From Planococcus plakortidis (GTDB taxonomy: Bacteria > Bacillota > Bacilli > Bacillales_A > Planococcaceae), in contig NZ_CP016539.2 in NCBI RefSeq assembly GCF_001687605.2, positions 3,130,501 to 3,194,500 of the forward strand: 64,000 nucleotides of DNA, in the 5' to 3' direction. Within the stretch, counting starts at the first letter, position 1, and each line of letters opens with the position of its first letter. The notes beneath the pieces were generated by a model that searched no databases, had not been told where the DNA came from, and saw only the letters and a program-made list of their open reading frames with translations. Below are positions 1 through 6,689 of the stretch, one piece after another. Both the position numbers and the translations under genes were made by a program.

Positions 1-233
1 TAAGCTTCCAGCAAATCTTTTGAATAAATCCCAAGGCGGCTAAGCCCATAAATCAATCCGTAGAAATCATCGTATTTATTCGCTGCGCTGTAGCCTCGCG
101 TTAGTGCCGCTTGCTCATATAATTTCTCCAAATATAATCCTGCCGCTTCGAACGTCCAATGCGGTTCGTCCATCGAAACCCGGTCGAGTGCATCCTGAAT
201 TTTTCTATCGCGTTCTACTGCTCCTAAAGTCAT
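1..233 (-). CDS. Ribonucleotide reductase alpha subunit, N-terminal fragment
   Basis: The first 77 codons of a minus-strand gene that runs off the left edge. The peptide begins MTLGAVERDRKIQDAL and continues with SMDEPHWTF, LYLEKLYEQAA and YGLSRLGIYSKDLLEA, the pattern of the all-alpha N-terminal domain of class I ribonucleoside-diphosphate reductase large subunits, which make dNDPs from NDPs. There is an in-frame stop upstream at 300-302, so no ATP-cone precedes it. AAGGAG lies 11 nt before the ATG. Only 2 nt separate it from the thioesterase gene, so both probably share the transcript that starts with the cobalamin riboswitch. The family call rests on a short fragment. Confidence 0.6.
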   Translation of the reverse strand, partial: MTLGAVERDRKIQDALDRVSMDEPHWTFEAAGLYLEKLYEQAALTRGYSAANKYDDFYGLIYGLSRLGIYSKDLLEA

Positions 234-235
234 TT

Positions 236-724
236 TTAACACAGCTCCTTTGCGTATTCGTTTGCGATCATTCGGCGTTCTTTTCGTTCCTGTGCGTTGT
301 CAAATAATCGTTTTTCATTTTCCGTTTCCGGCACCACGCTCGCGACTGGCGTTGGGCGCCCTTCTGCATCCACTGCGACCATCGTCAAGATCGAAGTGGT
401 CGTTAAGCTGCGCGTGCCGCTTTCGATGTGCTGGCATTCTGCTTTGACGTATACTTCCATCGATGTCCGGCCCGTCGAAATGACAACGCCTTCCAAGATC
501 AAGATATCGCCGACTTTTGCCGAGGACAGGAAATTGACGTTGTCGATCGATGCGGTCACGACTGCGCGCCGGCTATGCTTCATTGCCGAGATGGCGGCGA
601 TCTCGTCGATATACGCGAGGACGGTGCCCCCGAAAATCGTGCCCATATGGTTGGTGTCCGGCGGCAAGACAAGCCGGGACTGGATCGTCCTGGATACGCC
701 GGCCGGAAGTTGTTCTCTGTGCAT
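236..724 (-). CDS. Acyl-CoA thioesterase, YkhA-type hot-dog fold
   Basis: A 162-residue single hot-dog-domain hydrolase expected to cleave fatty acyl-CoA to free acid and CoA in the cytosol. The motif NHMGTIFGG followed by YIDEIAAISA (residues 25-46) is the catalytic Asn/Asp signature of the YciA/YkhA family, and the length matches the family. The ATG at 724 follows GGAGG with a 7-nt gap. It is the first gene behind a cobalamin riboswitch and its terminator, and the last codon is 2 nt from a ribonucleotide reductase start. That partner is unusual for a thioesterase. The acyl chain preference cannot be read from sequence. Confidence 0.88.
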   Translation of the reverse strand: MHREQLPAGVSRTIQSRLVLPPDTNHMGTIFGGTVLAYIDEIAAISAMKHSRRAVVTASIDNVNFLSSAKVGDILILEGVVISTGRTSMEVYVKAECQHIESGTRSLTTTSILTMVAVDAEGRPTPVASVVPETENEKRLFDNAQERKERRMIANEYAKELC

Positions 725-752
725 ATTAATTTCCTCCTTCTAACAACACAAA

Positions 753-780
753 AGCCCCCATTCTCCAGAGAGAATGGGAG
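753..780 (-). terminator. Riboswitch expression-platform terminator
   Basis: On the minus strand a 9-bp perfect stem (CCCATTCTC/GAGAATGGG) is followed by GGCTTTTGTGTT. It sits between the cobalamin aptamer and the thioesterase ribosome site, so it most likely ends transcription early when cobalamin is bound. Confidence 0.75.
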
Positions 781-867
781 CATGAACGCAAGTTAACTAA
801 GTGGGCACATTTGGGCCACACGAACCAAACCTTTGTCATCCTTCCCAATTCCCGGAGAAGTGCAAAA

Positions 868-1025
868 CGACAACAAAGGCAGGTCTCCTGGCTCGCGCGT
901 CACTCTCCCCATGCCCTTCCCGTCCATTGGACAGTGGATTTCATGGTTCGTCTGCGCTTACAGTTGCGGGAACAGCTCCGGTATTTCACCGGATTCCCTT
1001 TTCAGCCCATATTGGGCACCCTTAT
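868..1025 (-). promoter_or_regulatory. Cobalamin (AdoCbl) riboswitch aptamer
   Basis: Read on the minus strand, the segment contains the conserved blocks of the cobalamin riboswitch in order: GGGTGCCC, GGGAATCCGGTGAAATACCGG, a CCCGCAACTGTAAGCG core, and the B12 box GAGCCAGGAGACCTGCC (878-894). Downstream on the same strand lies a terminator (753-780) and then the thioesterase and ribonucleotide reductase genes. The aptamer identity is clear from these blocks. Repression of the downstream pair by cobalamin is inferred from the terminator arrangement. Confidence 0.93.
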
Positions 1026-1281
1026 TGCGGTATCACTATATATGGTGTTGAATTTTTACATCATCACCAAATCTTGTAGTTTCACTATAGACCAGTTCGA
1101 ATTTCGCCGCAAGGATTTTCTCGTACTTCCTGTAGAAAGTGAAAAAGGGTCTAGTCGCTGGCTTGTTTTTCGTATAAAACTTTCAATTTGTAGTTATTTT
1201 TTGATACAAGGTTTTCAAATTTTCTGTTTCAGCGAAGACAGCGAGAACTTGCTTGTGAAATCGTTCCTGTGCTCTAGTTAT

Positions 1282-1466
1282 GCATCATCTTTGTAGTCGC
1301 CAGCCTGCTTTGGGTTGGCCTTTAGCAATAAGCCAAGAAGGGCGCTTGTCTTATTGCGTCGGCTCACCCTTGTCGCTGGCTGGCTAATACATTTCATAGA
1401 TTCGTGTGTGTTCAATTAGATCTGCTTCTCTAAGGAGTTGCCGGCTAGTGGGGGAATCGCTTCCTA
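1282..1466. repeat. Structured intergenic repeat, copy A
   Basis: About 185 nt, homologous along its length to 7038-7224. Three nested helices are visible: outer GCCAGCC (1299-1305) with GGCTGGC (1378-1384); middle GGGTTGGCC (1312-1320) with GGCTCACCC (1361-1369); inner GCAATAAG (1325-1332) with CTTATTGC (1350-1357). A 3' module ends in a GGAA-TCGC-TTCC mini-hairpin. Compared with copy B the outer and inner helices carry compensatory base changes, so RNA structure appears to be selected. The transcribed strand is unknown, and no known RNA family was recognised. Confidence 0.75.
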
Positions 1467-1590
1467 AGGCGTGCATCGGTAAGGTAGATAGTATTTAGTT
1501 CGGGAGCTCGTTTGTGCTTCACGTTGGTTTTCAATACCTCGCTTTAGCACAGCCCATAGCAAAATCCCCACCGCTTTCCACTGCCATTTC

Positions 1591-1606
1591 TATTTCCCGG
1601 GAAATA
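1591..1606. repeat. 16-bp perfect palindrome, copy 1
   Basis: TATTTCCCGGGAAATA, identical to 37427-37442. Here it directly follows the U-tract of the DUF3934 gene terminator. Its role is unknown; a protein-binding or insertion site is possible. Confidence 0.6.
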
Positions 1607-1634
1607 AAAAGGCCGCGCAACTTACTGCGCGGCT
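1604..1634 (-). terminator. Terminator of the DUF3934 gene
   Basis: An 8-bp stem GCCGCGCA/TGCGCGGC with a six-base loop, followed on the minus strand by CCTTTTTATTT. Confidence 0.85.
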
Positions 1635-1638
1635 CTTG

Positions 1639-1827
1639 TTATCCATCGACCCATTCAGATTCAGCTTCTGGCTGCTTTCCTTTTTGGTTCGTGGCTTCTT
1701 TATTGTCTTTGCTTGTATACGGCTTAAAACTTTTGGCTTTGTTTTTGCCTTTTTCCCAACGGTTCCAGCCTTTTTTGCCGGTGCCTTGACCTACGCCGCT
1801 TTTTGCTTTTGCTTTCGCTTTACCCAT
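1639..1827 (-). CDS. Small basic protein, DUF3934-like
   Basis: A 62-residue, lysine- and glycine-rich peptide starting MGKAKAKAKSGVGQGTGKKG and containing WNRWEKGKNKAKSF. This resembles the short DUF3934 proteins of Bacillales, whose function is unknown. The ATG at 1827 is chosen because GGGAG lies 8 nt upstream; a GTG nine bases earlier would overlap that site. It has its own strong terminator and lies 71 nt downstream of the peroxidase gene on the same strand. The high positive charge suggests binding to nucleic acid or another acidic partner, but nothing shows this directly. Confidence 0.7.
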   Translation of the reverse strand: MGKAKAKAKSGVGQGTGKKGWNRWEKGKNKAKSFKPYTSKDNKEATNQKGKQPEAESEWVDG

Positions 1828-1898
1828 TTCGTTCACTCCCGTTCACTCATCGTGACGTTCAGCTTACCACATCCCGCCGCTTTCGTGAACAAAGGTGT

Positions 1899-2378
1899 TT
1901 AGGCCTCGAGCACTTTCTGGATGTCTTTGTGCATCGAATCGGGTGTATCTTTCGGTGCGAACCTTGCCACGACTTTGCCATCTCGGTCGACTAGGAACTT
2001 CGTGAAATTCCATTTGATACCGCTCGACAGGAAGCCTTTCGTGTTCGACGTCAAATGATCGAACAAGGGATGTGCGTCTTTGCCGTTCACTTTGATGATG
2101 TCGTGCATCGGGAACGTGACGCCGTAAGTCATGCGGCACGACGATTCGGCATCTGCCGCTTCCCCGACTTCCTGGCCGAACTGATCGGACGGAAAGCCCA
2201 GTACGACTAGGCCCTCATCTTTGTAGCGCTGGTAAATCTTTTCGAGGCCGTCAAACTGGCCGCGCAGGCCGCATTTGGTCGCCGTGTTGATGATGACCAT
2301 CGGTTGGCCTTTGTAGCGTTCGAGCTTGTACTCTTCCCCGCTGGCATCGGTGACCTTAATCTCGTAGATTCCCATCAT
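1899..2378 (-). CDS. Glutathione peroxidase-like thiol peroxidase
   Basis: A 159-residue GPx-fold protein that reduces peroxides, in bacteria generally with thioredoxin. The peroxidatic Cys36 lies in NTATKCGLRGQ, the Gln/Trp tetrad block is recognisable (IKWNFTKFLVDRDG), and Cys81 in AESSCRMTYGVTFPM matches the resolving cysteine. The usual FPCNQF block reads FPSDQF (62-67), so the non-essential cysteine is lost. AGGAG precedes the double ATG start by 6 nt. It is the third gene of a minus-strand run with ohrA and ohrR (25-nt gap), giving a compact organic-peroxide defence operon. Confidence 0.88.
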   Translation of the reverse strand: MMGIYEIKVTDASGEEYKLERYKGQPMVIINTATKCGLRGQFDGLEKIYQRYKDEGLVVLGFPSDQFGQEVGEAADAESSCRMTYGVTFPMHDIIKVNGKDAHPLFDHLTSNTKGFLSSGIKWNFTKFLVDRDGKVVARFAPKDTPDSMHKDIQKVLEA

Positions 2379-2403
2379 TCATCACTCCTGTTTCCATGAA
2401 TTT

Positions 2404-2841
2404 TCACAGATCCATCTCGCCGAAAAATGCATTTAAGGCTTTCAGGTTATTCATTAGTTCGATGGCATTGACATCGAGGTAATTGCAGCTGGTGATCTTG
2501 TCGTGAATGGCCTGCTCAATCGGCTTTTCATCCGCACGCGACTTTTCCGTTAAAGAAATCCGGAAAGCGCGGCGGTCTTCAGCCGATTGTTCTTTCACGA
2601 TGCGGCCATTTTGAATCATCCGGTTGATGATCGGGTTGAGCGTGCCGGTGCCGAGCCCGAGTTGCCCGCCGATTTCTTTCATCGTCAAGCCGTCTTCTTC
2701 CCATAACACGAGCAATACCAAATACTGCGTAAAGGTCAGGCCGAATGGTTCCAATGTCTTTGCGTAAAGTTTCGAGAAATTGCTCGAAGCTTTATACACT
2801 TCAAAGCATAATTGCTGTTCCAGTTTGGTCGGTTTATCCAT
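2404..2841 (-). CDS. ohrR: OhrR, MarR-family organic peroxide sensor
   Basis: A 145-residue winged-helix repressor. Cys12 in QLCFEVYKASSNF corresponds to the reactive cysteine (Cys15) of B. subtilis OhrR, and the recognition helix region is LGTGTLNPIINRMIQNGRI. A second cysteine, Cys119 (ITSCNYLD), lies where two-cysteine OhrR proteins have their resolving residue, so a reversible intersubunit disulfide is possible. The ATG at 2841 begins exactly at the conserved N-terminus and has AGGTG upstream; longer frames lack family similarity. It follows ohrA by 20 nt and probably represses the promoter at 3300-3342. Confidence 0.92.
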   Translation of the reverse strand: MDKPTKLEQQLCFEVYKASSNFSKLYAKTLEPFGLTFTQYLVLLVLWEEDGLTMKEIGGQLGLGTGTLNPIINRMIQNGRIVKEQSAEDRRAFRISLTEKSRADEKPIEQAIHDKITSCNYLDVNAIELMNNLKALNAFFGEMDL

Positions 2842-2861
2842 GTCATCACCTGTTTTTCTGC

Positions 2862-3281
2862 TTATCGAACGACAATCTCCACATCCACGGAATCTTTGAT
2901 CGCTTTGGAATATGGGCAATATGCGTGGGCTTTATCGACATATTCCTGTTTTTTGCCATCTTCCAATCCGTCGATATCCACTTCGAGGCGCACTGCAAGT
3001 TTCACGCCACCGTCCGTTTTATCGCCCAGCAAGGAAACCGTCGCTGTGACTTCGCTGTTCGTTACTTTCACTTTATCACGTTCCAACACGAAGTCCAACG
3101 CACTGTTGAAGCACGAGCTGTAGCCTGCCGCAAACAATTGTTCAGGGTTCGTCGCTGTGTTCGGCTGCCCGCCGAGCGCGACCGGTTTTGCCACATCGAG
3201 GTTGAAAATATTATCCGGTGAATAAACCGTGCCTTCGCGTCCGCCGCTGTTGATCATCGTCGTTTCAAATATTGGTTTCAT
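2862..3281 (-). CDS. ohrA: Organic hydroperoxide resistance protein Ohr
   Basis: A 139-residue OsmC/Ohr-family thiol peroxidase that reduces organic hydroperoxides using lipoyl-type dithiols. The catalytic pair is Cys57 in AAGYSSCFNSAL and Cys122 in AHAYCPYSKA, with the usual Ohr length and C-terminal EIVVR. GGAGGG lies 8 nt before the ATG. First gene of the ohrA-ohrR-gpx operon, with two operator-like repeats in its promoter. Cytosolic. Confidence 0.95.
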   Translation of the reverse strand: MKPIFETTMINSGGREGTVYSPDNIFNLDVAKPVALGGQPNTATNPEQLFAAGYSSCFNSALDFVLERDKVKVTNSEVTATVSLLGDKTDGGVKLAVRLEVDIDGLEDGKKQEYVDKAHAYCPYSKAIKDSVDVEIVVR

Positions 3282-3299
3282 TTTTATATCCCTCCAAGA

Positions 3300-3342
3300 A
3301 TTATATCTTACACGATCTATATTAATTTAAATCGTACACGAT
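3300..3342 (-). promoter_or_regulatory. ohrA promoter with two candidate OhrR operators
   Basis: A TATAAT -10 lies at 3300-3305 on the minus strand with a poor -35. Two near-identical 12-mers, ATCTTACACGAT (3305-3316) and ATCGTACACGAT (3331-3342), flank the -35 area; the second is an inverted repeat, ATCGT-AC-ACGAT. Their position and the adjacent ohrR gene make them the likely repressor sites (inference). Confidence 0.65.
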
Positions 3343-3375
3343 GTAAAATGAAACGCTTTAGTTTTTGTCTACAAG

Positions 3376-3404
3376 AAAAATCCCAGATGCAAGATCCGGG
3401 ATTT
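3376..3404. terminator. Terminator-like hairpin, left copy flanking a repeat
   Basis: Hairpin AAATCCCAGAT-GCAAG-ATCCGGGATTT with one A-C mismatch. It matches 3645-3673 over about 33 nt with one difference, and the two flank the repeat element 3405-3645. Confidence 0.65.
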
Positions 3405-3645
3405 CCAAGTGTGTTAAAGCAGTCTATGATTCGCTATGAATTAAAAAGAGAGTCATCTTTTCTACATTCAAAAATCAATGGTCTATCTAAGTATTTGGAG
3501 AAGCGTTCGCTCGACTCCAGTGGATCAGCGAGACGACCGAGACCCCGCAAGGCGCAAAGCGACTGAGGAGGCTTGGGCGCGAGCCCACGGAAAGCGAGCG
3601 ATAAGCTTCGGAAAATACGATTTCTTACCTTTCTCCACAAACTGA
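3405..3645 (+). repeat. Palindromic MITE-like repeat, locus 1
   Basis: A non-coding element with a left end AAGTGTGTTAAAGCAGTC, a GC-rich core from TTTGGAGAAGCGTTCGCTCG to GATAAGCTTCGGAAAATACG, and a right end CTTTCTCCACAAACTG. The core contains the GAGACCCCGCA...GACTGAGGAGGCT...CCCACGGAAAGCG pattern common between genes in Bacillaceae. Its core is about 95% identical to the reverse complement of 37454-37585. It is flanked on both sides by nearly identical terminator hairpins. Confidence 0.7.
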
Positions 3646-3673
3646 AAAATCCCGGATGCAAGATCCGGGATTT
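3645..3673 (-). terminator. Terminator of the methyltransferase-like gene, right copy
   Basis: Perfect hairpin AAATCCCGGAT-GCAAG-ATCCGGGATTT followed on the minus strand by TTTTTCAG. It ends the gene that stops at 3702. Confidence 0.8.
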
Positions 3674-3701
3674 CCACTTCTTTATTCACGATAGCTGAGC
3701 T

Positions 3702-4256
3702 TCAATAAATATAAGGAATCAAGCGGGCGCGGTGCTTCATCCATTCCTTGTATTCGGGTCCGAACTTCTCGATGAGCAAGGCTTCTTCGTGCTGCATGCG
3801 TTTATTTAGCGCAAACGCGAGCAACAAGCCGCCGGCAATCGCCGCAATGAGGCTCGTGAAGAACAGCGCCATGCCGATGCCGATCAAAAACAAGCCGGTA
3901 TAGAGCGGGTGGCGCAGCTTGCGGTAAGGGCCGCTGCTGACGATACTATCGCCTTCACGCACCGTCACGTGACGCGTAAATTGTGATTTCAAATGAATGA
4001 TTCCCCAAAATCGCAAAAAGACGCCTACGATAAGCAACACGAGCCCGATCGGCCTGAGCACTGATGCAATTTCATTTTCTGCCAGCTCCTGAAGCCAAAA
4101 ACCAACTACGATGGTGGCAATCAGCGACAATAGGATCCCAAAGAATGTCCTTTTTTCGACCGGGTCGCCTTGCCCGGTCTCACGGTTTTTAAAAACGATG
4201 AATTCGACCAGCCAGATAACGCTCACGGCGGTGAAAACCCAGTCCATCCACCCCAT
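3702..4256 (-). CDS. Isoprenylcysteine methyltransferase-family membrane protein
   Basis: A 184-residue integral membrane protein with about five hydrophobic segments and the C-terminal signature HLKSQFTRHVTV...GPYRKLRHPLYTG, then LNKRMQHEEALL and FGPEYKEWMKHRARLIPYIY. This is the ICMT/PEMT fold, which binds S-adenosylmethionine at the membrane face. The bacterial substrates are mostly unknown and none can be assigned here. The ATG at 4256 is preferred since GAGGT precedes it by 7 nt; a GTG three codons earlier is possible. It has its own terminator and no operon partner. Confidence 0.75.
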   Translation of the reverse strand: MGWMDWVFTAVSVIWLVEFIVFKNRETGQGDPVEKRTFFGILLSLIATIVVGFWLQELAENEIASVLRPIGLVLLIVGVFLRFWGIIHLKSQFTRHVTVREGDSIVSSGPYRKLRHPLYTGLFLIGIGMALFFTSLIAAIAGGLLLAFALNKRMQHEEALLIEKFGPEYKEWMKHRARLIPYIY

Positions 4257-4344
4257 CACATCCACCTCTTCTTTCTCCTTAAAATACTATAGAAGATGCC
4301 GCTCAAATACAATTTCCAACTGGTTGCGCATAGTTAAAAGATTC

Positions 4345-4406
4345 CAGTGAGCGGAAGCGACGAAGCGGCTGAGGCCGTGCCCGCGGAAAGCGTCCAGTTG
4401 GAGCAA
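4345..4406 (+). repeat. Partial copy of the GC-rich palindromic repeat
   Basis: AGCGACGAAGCGGCTGAGG followed by CCGTGCCCGCGGAAAGCGTCC matches the 3' half of the repeat core at 7395-7510. No left half is present. It sits next to the terminator of the cytochrome oxidase operon. Confidence 0.55.
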
Positions 4407-4410
4407 GACG

Positions 4411-4446
4411 AAAAAAAGCTGTCCCGGCGCATTGCCGGAACAGCTC
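4411..4446 (-). terminator. Terminator of the ba3 oxidase operon
   Basis: Hairpin AGCTGTTCCGGC-AATGC-GCCGGGACAGCT followed on the minus strand by TTTTTTCG. It lies 5 nt past the stop of the 28-residue small gene. Confidence 0.88.
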
Positions 4447-4450
4447 TTCT

Positions 4451-4537
4451 TCAGTCTTCGTCGGTCACCGACAACTCAACGAGCATCGCGGTGAAAACGA
4501 TGAAAATGGCCATTAATGCGAGTACCATCGTGAACAT
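4451..4537 (-). CDS. 28-residue single-span membrane peptide of the oxidase operon
   Basis: A short frame encoding MFTMVLALMAIFIVFTAML followed by VELSVTDED: one hydrophobic helix with an acidic C-terminus. GGAG lies 9-10 nt before the ATG. It begins 12 nt after the stop of oxidase subunit I and is followed directly by the operon terminator, so it is co-transcribed. The placement suggests an accessory small subunit of the oxidase. No family was recognised, so the assignment is by context only. Confidence 0.6.
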   Translation of the reverse strand: MFTMVLALMAIFIVFTAMLVELSVTDED

Positions 4538-4549
4538 TGTCCTCAACTC

Positions 4550-6202
4550 CTACCATGTAATGAATCCTTTCGAGCCAGGCGGTGCATGTTGGATCATGTG
4601 GGTCAGCGGAACCGCGTAAGCGACGATAATCAACACGGCCGCTATGCCGATCCAAATCCACCAGTTCTCCAGCCATTTTGGCGTATGGGACATATCGCTT
4701 TCCGCCAGCGGGAATTCCACCATTTGTTCAGGCGTTTCCGCTTTTGGCGAAATAAACATTGTCATGATGACGATATACATCAAGATCATGGCAGACAGGA
4801 ACAAAATCGTGCCGCCGATCGCCATCGTCACATGGTTCGAGAGAATGCCGTCAAACCATTCCATCGCCGACGGGTGGTCGTTATAGCCGCTGTAAGCTGT
4901 GCGGCGCGGAGCCCCCATCAAGCCGAGTACGTGCTGCGCAGTCGACATGAGCAGCATGCCGATCGACCAAGTGATGATCTGGACAAAGCCGAGGCGCTGC
5001 ATGCGCTTCGTGAAACGGCGACCCGTCAAGTACGGGATGAGCCAGAAGGTCAAGCCCATAAACGTCATCGCGACCGGCGTTCCGACGGTAATATGGAAAT
5101 GCCCGACAATCCATAACGTATTGTGGACGACTTCATTCAATTGGAAACTGGCATTGATGATCCCCCCAGCGCCGCCAGGAATGAAGAACGCCATGGCGAT
5201 GAAAATCGAAGTGAAACGGACATCTCGCCACGGCAGTTTCTTAAACCAGCCAAAGAGGCCGGTACCGCCTTTTTTGCGCCCTGAAATTTCAAAGGTCGCA
5301 AACATCGAGAATGCGGTCATGAGCGATGGCACGATGACCATAAAGGTCAAGACCACCTGCAGGAACTTCCAGAAGTTCGAGATGCCTGGCTCCGTCAATT
5401 GATGATGGAACCCGACCGGAATCGAGAACAGAATGAACAAGACGAATGCGAGACGTGCCAAGGAATCACTGAACACTTTCACGCCAAGCAGTTTCGGCAC
5501 GATCGTGTACCAAGCGATGTAGGCTGGAAGCAGCCAAAAATAAACAAGCGGATGGCCGAAATACCAGAACAGCGAACGGCTCAATTCCACATTGATCGTA
5601 TCCGTCCAGCCGAACGCCCACGGAATGTATTGGAACAACACGGTCGCCACCACGCCGAGACAGGCGATGATCCATAAAATGATTGTCGTAACCGTCATGA
5701 AGGCGAACAAAGGGCTCAATTGCCCTTTATGGTTGCGGCGCCACACCATATAATGGCCGACCAACGCAAAACTCGAGATCCACGTACCGACAATGACCAA
5801 GGCCAGGCCGACGTAATAAAAGCCGTTCGCTTTCATCGGTGCATAAAAGGTGTATAGAACCGACGCTTCCCCGGCGATAATCATCACTGTGGCCATGACC
5901 GTTCCGAGAAGCGTCACCCACAAGCCGATCCATGAAAACAAGCGGACTTTCGGGCCGAAGCTGCCGAGGCTCTTGCTCATGCCGGTGATAAAGAAGGCGA
6001 AAATGAAAAAGGTCGTATAAATAAGTGCGAGCAAGACGCCGTGCGCGGTCAGGATCTGGTAATAATCAAGCCAAGCCGGGAGCTGTAAGGCGTCGTTGCG
6101 GATAAAGACCTGCAAGACACCCATGAGCGTGCCGATCAAAAAGGCGGTATAGGCGACACCTAGGTGCCATAAAGCGATTTTACGTTCTGGTTGAGCAATC
6201 AT
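4550..6202 (-). CDS. b(o/a)3-type cytochrome c oxidase subunit I
   Basis: The 550-residue catalytic heme-copper subunit that reduces O2 to water and pumps protons in the cytoplasmic membrane. Visible landmarks are the low-spin heme His in LTAHGVLLAL, the CuB site and cross-linked Tyr in WYFGHPLVYFWLLPAYIAWY, the CuB His pair in VGFHHQ, and the heme pair in VGHFHITVG. The sequence is of the B family (ba3), which typically has high oxygen affinity. The ATG at 6202 lies 1 nt past the subunit II stop and uses the GAGGTG in the end of that gene; an upstream TTG is less likely. Confidence 0.95.
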   Translation of the reverse strand: MIAQPERKIALWHLGVAYTAFLIGTLMGVLQVFIRNDALQLPAWLDYYQILTAHGVLLALIYTTFFIFAFFITGMSKSLGSFGPKVRLFSWIGLWVTLLGTVMATVMIIAGEASVLYTFYAPMKANGFYYVGLALVIVGTWISSFALVGHYMVWRRNHKGQLSPLFAFMTVTTIILWIIACLGVVATVLFQYIPWAFGWTDTINVELSRSLFWYFGHPLVYFWLLPAYIAWYTIVPKLLGVKVFSDSLARLAFVLFILFSIPVGFHHQLTEPGISNFWKFLQVVLTFMVIVPSLMTAFSMFATFEISGRKKGGTGLFGWFKKLPWRDVRFTSIFIAMAFFIPGGAGGIINASFQLNEVVHNTLWIVGHFHITVGTPVAMTFMGLTFWLIPYLTGRRFTKRMQRLGFVQIITWSIGMLLMSTAQHVLGLMGAPRRTAYSGYNDHPSAMEWFDGILSNHVTMAIGGTILFLSAMILMYIVIMTMFISPKAETPEQMVEFPLAESDMSHTPKWLENWWIWIGIAAVLIIVAYAVPLTHMIQHAPPGSKGFITW

Positions 6203-6203
6203 G

Positions 6204-6671
6204 TCAGTACACCTCAATTTCCGTAGACATCATATGGTGACCGGTGCCACAGTATTCATTGCACAGAATCAAATACTTGCCCGGTTCTTCAAATGTGTAG
6301 GATTTGGTCGTGACCCGTCCCGGAACGACCATCATATTGACTTTCGTATTGTCGATCGTAAAGCTGTGCACCACGTCCGTGCTGGTGACTTTGAAAATGA
6401 TTTCCTTGCCCGCTGGCACCCGCAAGTCAGGTGCGTTGTAGCCAAAAGCCAGTGCGACAATCGCCACTTGGTAAGTATCCTCGTCCAATTGCGTGACCCC
6501 TGGGTTATCGAATGGCGCTGTTTCGTTCACTTTCTCCGGGTCGATGGTGTCCATCCCTCCAGATGGCGTATGGTTTTGTGAAAACGCACTGACCCCGACG
6601 ACGCTCAAAAAGACAATGAGCGAGACGATGCCGAAACTGAGCCAAATCTTCTCGTATTTATGGAAATGCAT
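6204..6671 (-). CDS. b(o/a)3-type cytochrome c oxidase subunit II
   Basis: A 155-residue subunit with a single N-terminal membrane anchor (residues 9-30) and an outward cupredoxin domain holding the CuA centre. All CuA ligands are in place: His102 (VVHSF), Cys137 and Cys141 (LCNEYCGTGHHMM), His145 and Met148. It takes electrons from cytochrome c and passes them to subunit I. The single-anchor architecture is typical of ba3 enzymes. AGGAG precedes the ATG. It sits between subunit IIa (18-nt gap) and subunit I (1-nt gap). Confidence 0.96.
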   Translation of the reverse strand: MHFHKYEKIWLSFGIVSLIVFLSVVGVSAFSQNHTPSGGMDTIDPEKVNETAPFDNPGVTQLDEDTYQVAIVALAFGYNAPDLRVPAGKEIIFKVTSTDVVHSFTIDNTKVNMMVVPGRVTTKSYTFEEPGKYLILCNEYCGTGHHMMSTEIEVY

Positions 6672-6689
6672 GATGAATCTCTCCTTTTT

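Larger units (their letters stand above)
1036..1638. other. Long intergenic region with structured repeat and palindrome
   Basis: No protein-coding gene is supported here. It holds copy A of a structured repeat (1282-1466), a 16-bp perfect palindrome (1591-1606) and the terminator of the small gene to its right (1604-1634). The AT-rich stretch 1036-1281 presumably carries the riboswitch promoter: a TATATA sits at its edge near 1040, but no good -35 is seen. Nothing else recognisable. Confidence 0.5.

Noticed and set aside
297-743. 148-codon frame opposite the thioesterase gene
   Set aside because: Antisense to a well-supported gene with motif and ribosome site; no independent support.
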